DNA from: B1SED10-16 sp046498365
GTDB lineage: Bacteria > Desulfobacterota > Desulfobacteria > Desulfobacterales > Desulfosalsimonadaceae
NCBI GenBank assembly: GCA_046498365.1
Contig: JAWOAV010000198.1
Span: 1-13,044 of the forward strand
DNA length: 13,044 nucleotides
Reading direction: 5' to 3'
Below are positions 7,387-13,044 of the stretch, piece by piece. Under the pieces are notes generated by a model. The model had not been told where the DNA came from. It did not search any database and worked only from the letters and a program-made list of their open reading frames with translations. The translations under genes were made by a program, and so were the position numbers. The first letter of the stretch is position 1. The number at the start of each line of letters is the position of its first letter.

Positions 7387-10300
7387 CTATTTTTCATCCA
7401 GAATCGTCCGTATCTTTACGGACAGCGCCTTCATGGAAAAGGGCTTCTGGATAAAGTTGACATCCGCATCCAGGACGCCCTGGTGGGCGATCACGTTGGA
7501 CGTATACCCGGACATGAACAGGATTTTGAGATCCGGGCAAAGGCCGTGGATCTGTTCAGCCAGGTCGCGCCCGTTCATTTCGGGCATGACCACGTCGGTG
7601 ATCAGCAGCCGGATGGCGGCGGCATGCTCCCCCGCCAGTTGCATGGCCCGGCTTGGCGTGTTTGCCGAAAGTACCGTATAACCGAGCCTTGCCAGCATCA
7701 TCCGGCTCATTTTCATAATCGCCGGTTCGTCCTCCACCAGCAGCACCGTCTCCCCCCGGCCGGGAAGAATTTCTTCCGTGGGTTCGATTGTTTCCCGTTT
7801 TTCCGCCCCTTTGTGACGGGGCAGGTAAATCTTGAAGGTCGTTCCGGTTTCCGGTTCGCTGTAGACGTTTATGAACCCGTTGTTCTGCTTGACGATTCCG
7901 AAAACCGTTGCCATGCCGAGGCCCGTGCCTTTGCCCGCCTCCTTTGTGGTGAAAAACGGTTCAAAAATATTGTCGCGCGTCTCCTCTTCCATGCCGCGAC
8001 CGTTGTCGCTGACGGCCAGAAGAACGAATTCGCCGGTCGTAAAACCGGCATGATCGGCTAAATAGGATTCATCCATGACGATATTGTGCGTTTCAATGGT
8101 AATCCTGCCCACGCCGTTGATGGCGTCGCGCGCGTTGACGCACAGGTTGGCAAGCATCTGGTCGATCTGCACGGGATCGATCTTCACCGGCCAGAGATCG
8201 GGGCCGGGGAGCCAGTGCAGATCGATGTCCTCTCCGATCAGGCGGCGGAGCATTTGGAGCATTTTTTCTACAGTTTCGTTGATGTCCAGCACTTTTGGAA
8301 GAATGGTCTGCTTGCGGGCAAAAGCGAGCAGCTGGCGGGTGATATCGGTGGAGCGCCGGGCCGCGTTGTGTATCTCCTGCAAGTCGGTGTAAAGTCCTTC
8401 GCCGGTATCCACCTTGTCCATCGCCAGCTCCGTATAGCCGGTGATGACGCTCAGCATGTTGTTGTAGTCATGGGCCACGCCCCCGGCCAGCCGGCCCACC
8501 GCCTCCATCTTCCTGGCCTGGTGCAATTGGTTTTCCATGAATTCCCGATCTTTTTCCGCCTTTTCACGAGCCTCCTCCATCTTCAGAACGCGCAGGGCGT
8601 AGGCGATATCTTCCGTCATCTCGGCGAAAAGGGTCTGCTCCTCGGCGTCCATTCCCAGGCTTTTCTCCAGTGCGGCGGCGATGTATCCGAAGGTCTCGCC
8701 GTTATGGACCAGGCGCGCACACAGGGTGTTCGCCTCTGCGCATGCCAGCGCGATGGGGCAGGGGCCGCAAATCTTTTTCCGATCTTTAATCAGGGCGGTT
8801 TTTTCCATGGACCGCGCGTAATTGCAGCAGGAAGGCAATTCGCCTTTTTCCAGTGCAGCGTGGACCGGTGTAAAGACATCTCCCATGCCCGCTTCTGCCC
8901 ATTGCTCGGGCCGGTCGTTTTCTCCCGTCAAAACGATCAGCACGCTGGCATAGCTGCGGTTGTCCACCAGTATCCTGCATGTCTTGCGGATCAGTTCCTC
9001 GCGGTCCTTTTCCCGGACAATCAACTGGTTCACGTCGCGGATCGCCAGCAGCACCCGGTTTAAGTGCGCGATGCGCTCCTCCGCCTGCTTCCGTTCCGTG
9101 ATGTCTTCCAGGGAACCCATGATGCCGATGGTTTGTCCTTTTGAATCGTGGATGGTTGCCGCGGAAAGCCTTGCAGGAAAACGGGAGCCGTCTTTTTTCT
9201 GCCGGATGACTTCAACGCCTGAAAAAGCCCCGCCGTCCGTGAGGCGATGGCGAAGAGCCGCAAACTCTTCCTGCCTGTCCTCGGGGACGATGGGCAGTGG
9301 GCGGCCGATGACTTCTTCCGCCGTCCAGCCGAAAATCCTTTCCGCCGAGGCGTTCCATGCCAGCACATTCCCTTTTGTGTCAATGCTGTAGAGGGCCACG
9401 GGGGAGCAGGCGATCATGGCGCGCTGGAATTCCTCGCTTTCCCGCAGTTTTTCCGTGCGGCTGGCCACCTGCCTTCGAAGGGACCACGACCAGAGAAAAA
9501 CCCCCAGAAGAATCAACCCCAGGGGAACGAGGATCATCACGAAATAGCGCAGGGCGTTGATCAGCGACTCCGGCCCTTCCCTGTACACGCCCAGCCATTT
9601 TTCATTGATGCGGCGGTATTCGCCGCTTTCCTCCAGAAGCCGCAGTCCTTCGCTGAAATGCGCCAGGAGCGCCTTGTGGTTATTGGGAACCGCGTAGCTG
9701 TATTCGGGGGACAGAAGCGGGTGCTGCCCCATTAAAAGGTGTGACCACTCATACTTGTCGATCCAGTAAAGGGCCGTCATCCGAGAGACCAGCGCACAGT
9801 CATGCATTCCTTCGGCCAGTTCCCGCAGGGCGTCCTCCTGGGCGTCCACTGCGGCAAACCGGTCTTCGAGTCCCTTTTCAAGCACAAAGTCGTGCATGAT
9901 GTCGCCGCGCTGGACAACGATATCCCGCCCCGCAAGATCCCCGACCGTTTCAGGTGCGGGGCCTCCCCCCGTCCGCACGACGCTGATATAATGATTCACC
10001 GTATGGGGCGGGGTAAAATCGAAGATCATTTCGCGTTTTCGGGAGTAAAGCATGCCCTGAATCGCATCGATCTCCCCCCGGGCCAGGGCTTCCCGGATTT
10101 CCGACCAAGGGCCGAGGCGGATTTCTATGTCAAGGCCGAGCTCCTGCGCGATGGCCCGCGTGAGATCAACGTTGTAGCCGGCAGGGCGGCCGTTTTCATC
10201 CAGAAATTCGTAGGGCGGATAGTTGTGGTCTCCGCCGACCACGATATGGCGATTCGAGGGCAGCTCCATAGCGGCGAACCACTTGGCGTGCAGATGGCGG

Positions 10301-11094
10301 TAGGTTCCGTCCGCCACGACAATGGCGAGGCCTTCGTTAAGCAGGGCAAGGGTCTCACTGTCCCCTTCCTTGACGGCAAAGCAGAAATCCTGGCGGAAAT
10401 TTTCAACGGGCCGGTCAATCACCCGCAGATTCGAAAGGCCGGTTTCATGGAGGATCCGCAGGGCAACGATCCGTTGAATGACCACGGCATCATGGCGTCC
10501 GGAAGAAAGTTCGTGCAATGCCTGTTCAAACGTCTCCGTGGTGTGGATATCGATTCCGCGCGCTTTGCGCCGGAGAAATTCCTCGGCGTTGTCGCCTTCC
10601 ATCACGGCGACCCGTCGTCCGCGCAGGTCGGCCATGGTGTTGATGTCGGTGGTGTCTTTGCGCACAACAATGGCGCCGTGCAGGGACATGTAGGGAAAGG
10701 TAAAGTCGAACAGAACCTCCCTCTCCGGGGTGCGGCCGACGAGGGGGAGGGCCTGCACTCTCCCTTTTTCCAGCCACCGCCGGACCTCGGGCCACGGGCC
10801 GGTGCGGAAGGCGACTTCCCGTCCCATGGCCGCCAGTGCAGCCCGCATCAGCTCGACGGAAAACCCGCTTGCGTTTCCGTCCTCATCCACGATGGAAAAG
10901 GGCGGGTAATCAATTTCCGCGGCGCTTTGTACCGGCGTTTCCGCGATGGCGGGGGGCGCCATAACGAATACGGTCATGCACGCCACCAGTGCCGTTACTG
11001 CCAGGAATCGGTGCCACCGCACCGGCGGGAGGCGCAAATACCGAAAAAGGCGCGTACGAAAGTGCCGGGGAATGCGCATGGCCGATGGATTCAC
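7387..11094 (-). CDS. Hybrid sensor histidine kinase: 2x periplasmic SBP_bac_3, TM, PAS, Cys-rich GAF-like, HisKA, HATPase, REC
   Basis: Positions count from the ATG at 11079 (1230 residues). A signal peptide ends near AIA (46). Two tandem solute-binding (SBP_bac_3) domains follow: ~47-270 with IDYPPFSIVDEDG and GRTPEREVLFDFTFPY, and ~277-500 with HNYPPYEFLDENG and SRKREMIFDFTPPH. One helix (511-533) crosses the membrane, as in BvgS/EvgS. Inside are PAS (~548-665), a GAF-like domain (~675-835) with Cys751, 752, 771, 774, 780 and 787, HisKA with His870 in GVAHDYNNML, HATPase (N-box NLCVNARDAI, Asp1025 in DNGRGM), and a C-terminal REC (Asp1162, Lys1212). No HPt domain is present. GTG 11094 (1235 residues) is preferred because GGAGG (11099-11103) is 4 nt upstream; from ATG 11079 it is too far. 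The protein should sense a small periplasmic solute, perhaps an amino or organic acid. It is first in the signalling cluster. Confidence 0.93.
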   Translation of the reverse strand: MNPSAMRIPRHFRTRLFRYLRLPPVRWHRFLAVTALVACMTVFVMAPPAIAETPVQSAAEIDYPPFSIVDEDGNASGFSVELMRAALAAMGREVAFRTGPWPEVRRWLEKGRVQALPLVGRTPEREVLFDFTFPYMSLHGAIVVRKDTTDINTMADLRGRRVAVMEGDNAEEFLRRKARGIDIHTTETFEQALHELSSGRHDAVVIQRIVALRILHETGLSNLRVIDRPVENFRQDFCFAVKEGDSETLALLNEGLAIVVADGTYRHLHAKWFAAMELPSNRHIVVGGDHNYPPYEFLDENGRPAGYNVDLTRAIAQELGLDIEIRLGPWSEIREALARGEIDAIQGMLYSRKREMIFDFTPPHTVNHYISVVRTGGGPAPETVGDLAGRDIVVQRGDIMHDFVLEKGLEDRFAAVDAQEDALRELAEGMHDCALVSRMTALYWIDKYEWSHLLMGQHPLLSPEYSYAVPNNHKALLAHFSEGLRLLEESGEYRRINEKWLGVYREGPESLINALRYFVMILVPLGLILLGVFLWSWSLRRQVASRTEKLRESEEFQRAMIACSPVALYSIDTKGNVLAWNASAERIFGWTAEEVIGRPLPIVPEDRQEEFAALRHRLTDGGAFSGVEVIRQKKDGSRFPARLSAATIHDSKGQTIGIMGSLEDITERKQAEERIAHLNRVLLAIRDVNQLIVREKDREELIRKTCRILVDNRSYASVLIVLTGENDRPEQWAEAGMGDVFTPVHAALEKGELPSCCNYARSMEKTALIKDRKKICGPCPIALACAEANTLCARLVHNGETFGYIAAALEKSLGMDAEEQTLFAEMTEDIAYALRVLKMEEAREKAEKDREFMENQLHQARKMEAVGRLAGGVAHDYNNMLSVITGYTELAMDKVDTGEGLYTDLQEIHNAARRSTDITRQLLAFARKQTILPKVLDINETVEKMLQMLRRLIGEDIDLHWLPGPDLWPVKIDPVQIDQMLANLCVNARDAINGVGRITIETHNIVMDESYLADHAGFTTGEFVLLAVSDNGRGMEEETRDNIFEPFFTTKEAGKGTGLGMATVFGIVKQNNGFINVYSEPETGTTFKIYLPRHKGAEKRETIEPTEEILPGRGETVLLVEDEPAIMKMSRMMLARLGYTVLSANTPSRAMQLAGEHAAAIRLLITDVVMPEMNGRDLAEQIHGLCPDLKILFMSGYTSNVIAHQGVLDADVNFIQKPFSMKALSVKIRTILDEK

Positions 11095-11315
11095 GTTTCC
11101 TCCGGGGGCAGTATTGGTTTGCCGATGCCGTTGATGCGGGTCGGTCAGAATATCCTGTTCGTAGACCCAAACAAACAAATAATAACATCGGCGATCCCTG
11201 TTTTCAACCGGGAAGCATGCCGGGAAAGCATGATACCTTTCCTGAACCGAACCGGCGCTCTTTTCTCCGCGCCCTTTACTTGCCCTGAAATGCATTTCGG
11301 CGTACCCTGACACCT

Positions 11316-11382
11316 GCCGGACAATGATAACTTTACATACAATTCGAATTTTGTTATAGATTCAAACAATAAGCCGGACAAT
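11316..11382. repeat. Direct repeat GCCGGACAAT x2 (possible operator)
   Basis: GCCGGACAAT occurs at 11316-11325 and again at 11373-11382, 57 bp apart. A degenerate third copy, CGGACAGT, is at 11477-11484. On the minus strand the second copy supplies the TTGTCC -35 box of the promoter proposed for the kinase cluster. Spaced identical sites around a promoter fit an operator, but a 10-nt repeat in this much DNA could arise by chance roughly one time in ten. Confidence 0.35.
11353..11381 (-). promoter_or_regulatory. Candidate sigma-70-type promoter for the minus-strand signalling cluster
   Basis: On the minus strand TTGTCC (11376-11381) is followed by 17 bp and TATAAC (11353-11358), a five-of-six -10 match at ideal spacing. 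It would give a leader of about 250 nt before GTG 11094, which is long; a nearer promoter was not obvious. Confidence 0.4.
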
Positions 11383-11390
11383 AAAAGCCG

Positions 11391-11410
11391 GTTTTCCCAA
11401 TCGGGAAAAC
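11391..11410. repeat. Inverted repeat in the divergent control region
   Basis: GTTTTCCC (11391-11398) and GGGAAAAC (11403-11410) form a perfect 8-bp inverted repeat around AATC. It lies just upstream of the proposed minus-strand -35 box and about 170 bp before the outer-membrane gene. No T-tract follows, so an operator for a dimeric regulator is more plausible than a terminator. Confidence 0.45.
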
Positions 11411-11566
11411 GGTCGTGCACATTTGTCGGGAATTATAAAGCCACGATATACGGCGGCATTCAGGATGCGCAACCGGCGGACAGTCCATGCCCTCAATCAA
11501 AGGCATTTCTTCGCTCCCGTCCGCCATGCACTTCGCGCGTTGCGAACCAGGTCATTTTAACCGAAA

Positions 11567-11572
11567 AGGAGG
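11567..11572 (+). promoter_or_regulatory. Ribosome binding site that fixes a GTG start
   Basis: AGGAGG touches the ATG at 11573 with no spacer, but is 6 nt from the in-frame GTG at 11579. The spacing makes GTG 11579 the likely initiator of the outer-membrane protein gene. Confidence 0.7.
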
Positions 11573-11578
11573 ATGGGC

Positions 11579-12508
11579 GTGGAAAAAAGGATTTTTTTAT
11601 GGTGTGTGCTCTTTTTATTTTTTACGGGGGTTTTTGGCGGCAATGCCCTGGGCTATAATCAAAACCCGAACCTGAACTGGGGGGCGACCAATATCCTGGA
11701 AGGGATCGTGCCTCCGCCGGGGCTTTACCTGAGCAGTTACATGGTCGGCTACCACGCCGATACATTCAGGGACGGCCCGCCCGGTGACCATGAGGTGCAT
11801 GTCCTCGTCTATAACCCGCAGCTTCTCTGGGTATCCGGAAACACGCTTCCCGGCGGTTTCCAGTACGGGGTGCAAGCCCAGCTCCCGATTCAAAGCTATA
11901 ACCTGGATTCGGAAATATTGAGGGCAGGCAGCGGCATTGTCGGCGATTTGATTGTCGGCCCCTTTATCGGAAGGGCCAGGCCGTTGCGTGAAGATTGGTT
12001 TTTGCACTGGTTTTTTGAGCTGAGCACGTATGCACCGATCGGACAATATGACAAAAACGCCCAGATCAACCCAAGCGCCAATTATTGGACCGTGGAGCCC
12101 TACCTGGCGGTGACCCTGCAGATGCCAAAGGGCTGGAGCCTGAGCACGCGCCAGCATTTTACGTACAACTATACCAATGACGAATACATCGCCGCCCCTG
12201 GCGCGGAGGAGACGGATTTGCAGGCCGGGTCGATGTGGCATTTCAATTTCGCCCTGTCCAAAACGCTCGATTGCATCAATCCCAACCTTCGGCTCGGCGC
12301 GGTCGGCTATTACGGCAAACAGTTGGAGAAAGACGATATTGACGGTGTTCCGAATAGAGATACAAAGGAAGAAGTCTTTGCGATCGGCCCCGGCCTCCAC
12401 TGGATGAACAAAGGCGTTATCTATAGTTTGAAAACGTATTTCGAAGACAATGTAGACCATCGGCCCGACGGCACCCGCGTTGTTTTGCGGATCATCACGG
12501 CTTTTTAG
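11579..12508 (+). CDS. Outer-membrane beta-barrel protein, SphA / phenol MetA-pathway family
   Basis: From the GTG at 11579 the protein has 309 residues. A signal peptide (hydrophobic run FLWCVLFLFFTGVFGG) probably ends after NALG. The mature start, WGATNILEGIVPPPGLYLSS, is the typical opening of the SphA-like / 'MetA-pathway of phenol degradation' family. The rest alternates amphipathic strands, aromatic girdle residues and turn loops, and ends in the C-terminal Phe (ITAF) expected of BAM-assembled barrels. Members are thought to act as outer-membrane channels, often near aromatic or hydrophobic compound pathways; no substrate can be read here. An upstream in-frame ATG at 11573 is rejected because the ribosome site abuts it. 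It is transcribed divergently from the hybrid kinase and followed by two terminators, so it is probably monocistronic. Confidence 0.8.
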   Translation: MEKRIFLWCVLFLFFTGVFGGNALGYNQNPNLNWGATNILEGIVPPPGLYLSSYMVGYHADTFRDGPPGDHEVHVLVYNPQLLWVSGNTLPGGFQYGVQAQLPIQSYNLDSEILRAGSGIVGDLIVGPFIGRARPLREDWFLHWFFELSTYAPIGQYDKNAQINPSANYWTVEPYLAVTLQMPKGWSLSTRQHFTYNYTNDEYIAAPGAEETDLQAGSMWHFNFALSKTLDCINPNLRLGAVGYYGKQLEKDDIDGVPNRDTKEEVFAIGPGLHWMNKGVIYSLKTYFEDNVDHRPDGTRVVLRIITAF

Positions 12509-12622
12509 CGCGCCGGATTTTCGTGGACCAGGCGGTTCGGTTTCATACCAGCGATTTACGGAAACCCCGCCGATGTTTTTGGCCGCGGGACAGTGCGCCT
12601 CCGGCTTGCTTGCGTCCATTTC

Positions 12623-12651
12623 AGGCCCCTCAATGCATGAGGGGCCTTTTT
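12623..12651 (+). terminator. Intrinsic terminator after the outer-membrane protein gene
   Basis: AGGCCCCTCA (12623-12632) pairs perfectly with TGAGGGGCCT (12638-12647) around the loop ATGCA, and a run of T (12647-12651) follows. The 10-bp GC-rich stem with an immediate T-tract is a textbook Rho-independent terminator, about 115 bp after the stop codon at 12508. Confidence 0.9.
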
Positions 12652-12658
12652 CCCCTTT

Positions 12659-12708
12659 GCCGAAGGCCTTGACGGGAAGTCCCCGTCGACGCCTTCGGCC
12701 TATTTTTT
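12659..12708 (+). terminator. Second, tandem intrinsic terminator
   Basis: GCCGAAGGC (12659-12667) pairs with GCCTTCGGC (12691-12699). Inside, TTGACGGG pairs with CCCGTCGA (one wobble) around AAGTC, with a single C/C mismatch between the two stems. TATTTTTT (12701-12708) follows. The long stem plus T-rich tail forms a second plus-strand terminator 7 nt after the first, insulating the MFS gene downstream. Confidence 0.8.
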
Positions 12709-12738
12709 GCCAGCGGCCTTGCCATGCGCCCCTGGCAA
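12707..12738. repeat. Short inverted repeat upstream of the MFS gene
   Basis: TTGCCAG (12707-12713) and CTGGCAA (12732-12738) are perfect 7-nt inverted copies 18 bp apart, in the 60 bp between the last terminator and the MFS start. They could be an operator for the transporter gene, or a chance match. Confidence 0.3.
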
Positions 12739-12769
12739 CCGGATTCTGGCATCTTTCAGGCAACACGTT

Positions 12770-13044
12770 ATGCAAACACATATTCTGTTTACGATTTTAT
12801 CCGCGATCTTCATCGTTTTCGTGGGCATGGGCATCATTGTACCGATCCTGCCCATATACGCGGCGGAACTCGGGGCCTCCGGTTTCGCGCTGGGGGTCAT
12901 CATCGCCGGGTTTGCATTGAGCGGCGGCATTCTGCAGCCCTTTGTCGGCGACCTTTCCGATCGTCACGGCAAAAAGGGATTTTTGATCGCCGGGCTGTTT
13001 ATATTCGGCCTTACCGGGTACACGTATACATTTGCCGAATCCGT
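12770..13044 (+). CDS. Major facilitator superfamily transporter, N-terminal part
   Basis: The frame from ATG 12770 is open to the right edge (91 codons). It begins with a hydrophobic helix, IFIVFVGMGIIVPILPIYA, then a second helix (~43-58) leading into MFS motif A, GDLSDRHGKKGFL (59-71), between helices 2 and 3, and a third helix. The PILPIYAAELGAS loop resembles drug:H+ antiporter-1 type efflux pumps, but 91 residues do not settle the substrate. Only a weak CAGG ribosome site lies 9 nt upstream. It follows two strong terminators, so it should have its own promoter, which I could not identify. Confidence 0.85.
   Translation, partial: MQTHILFTILSAIFIVFVGMGIIVPILPIYAAELGASGFALGVIIAGFALSGGILQPFVGDLSDRHGKKGFLIAGLFIFGLTGYTYTFAES

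Larger units (their letters stand above)
11095..11578. other. Divergent control region between the hybrid kinase and the outer-membrane protein gene
   Basis: About 480 bp without a convincing gene. It holds the outward promoters of the minus-strand signalling cluster and of the plus-strand outer-membrane protein gene. Visible elements are a 10-nt direct repeat (11316-11325 and 11373-11382), a 10-bp palindrome AATTCGAATT (11341-11350), an 8-bp inverted repeat (11391-11410) and a candidate minus-strand promoter (11353-11381). On the plus strand TTGTCG (11423-11428) with TATACG 18 bp later is a weak promoter candidate. The frame of the hybrid kinase stays open to 11313 but the extension has no ribosome site and does not look like protein. 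Confidence 0.6.

Noticed and set aside
9802..11310. 502-codon plus-strand open frame opposite the hybrid kinase
   Set aside because: It has no recognisable domain and is rich in His/Gly/Arg with few hydrophobic patterns. It mirrors the real kinase frame, a common antisense shadow in GC-rich DNA.
11095..11313. Longer N-terminus of the hybrid kinase
   Set aside because: The frame is open to 11313, but the added residues precede a normal signal peptide and no ribosome site is present. GTG 11094 with GGAGG is better.
11615..12781. 388-codon minus-strand frame over the outer-membrane gene and its terminators
   Set aside because: It runs through two strong intrinsic terminators and lies antisense to a well-supported family protein.
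1..13044. CRISPR array, tRNA/rRNA genes, insertion sequence or prophage
   Set aside because: I saw no regularly spaced repeats, no tRNA-like cloverleaf, no transposase or integrase domain and no attachment-site duplication.

Overview
The window looks like chromosomal DNA from a Gram-negative bacterium, most likely a Desulfobacterota (deltaproteobacterial) sulfate-reducer-type genome. This rests on overall character, not on a marker gene: moderately high GC, a large hybrid kinase with a cysteine-bearing GAF-like domain, a DUF401 permease, a SphA/MetA-type outer-membrane protein, and a double-hairpin REP-like repeat. No rRNA, tRNA, CRISPR array, transposase or phage gene was seen.

Layout. (1) 1-1394, minus strand: a universal stress protein gene (903-1394) followed 18 bp later by a lipoprotein alpha/beta hydrolase gene that runs off the left edge. 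(2) 1395-1844: a 450-bp intergenic stretch with a REPIN-like repeat at 1576-1632 and a candidate plus-strand promoter. (3) 1845-3963, plus strand: an integral membrane protein of the dolichol/phytol/diacylglycerol (CTP-dependent) kinase family, then a DUF401 permease-like protein; likely an operon. (4) 3982-11094, minus strand: a four-gene signalling cluster. In transcription order it holds a ~1235-residue hybrid histidine kinase with two periplasmic solute-binding domains, a REC-HD-GYP (cyclic-di-GMP phosphodiesterase type) response regulator, a six-helix membrane PAS histidine kinase, and a stand-alone REC protein whose start lies inside the kinase gene. (5) 11095-11578: a divergent control region with direct and inverted repeats. 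(6) 11579-12508, plus strand: an outer-membrane beta-barrel protein of the SphA / phenol MetA-pathway family, closed by two tandem intrinsic terminators. (7) 12770 to the right edge: the N-terminal part of an MFS transporter.

How the parts may work together (inference). The signalling cluster has two input kinases and two REC outputs but no DNA-binding output domain, so its visible output is cyclic-di-GMP turnover plus protein-protein signalling. The hybrid kinase probably reads a small periplasmic solute and possibly also the cytoplasmic redox or metal state through its Cys-rich GAF-like domain. The divergently transcribed outer-membrane channel could admit that solute. No wholly new defence or mobile system is evident. 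The most unusual items are the lipid-kinase/DUF401 pair, the dual-SBP Cys-GAF hybrid kinase with its phosphorelay lacking an HPt, and the REPIN.
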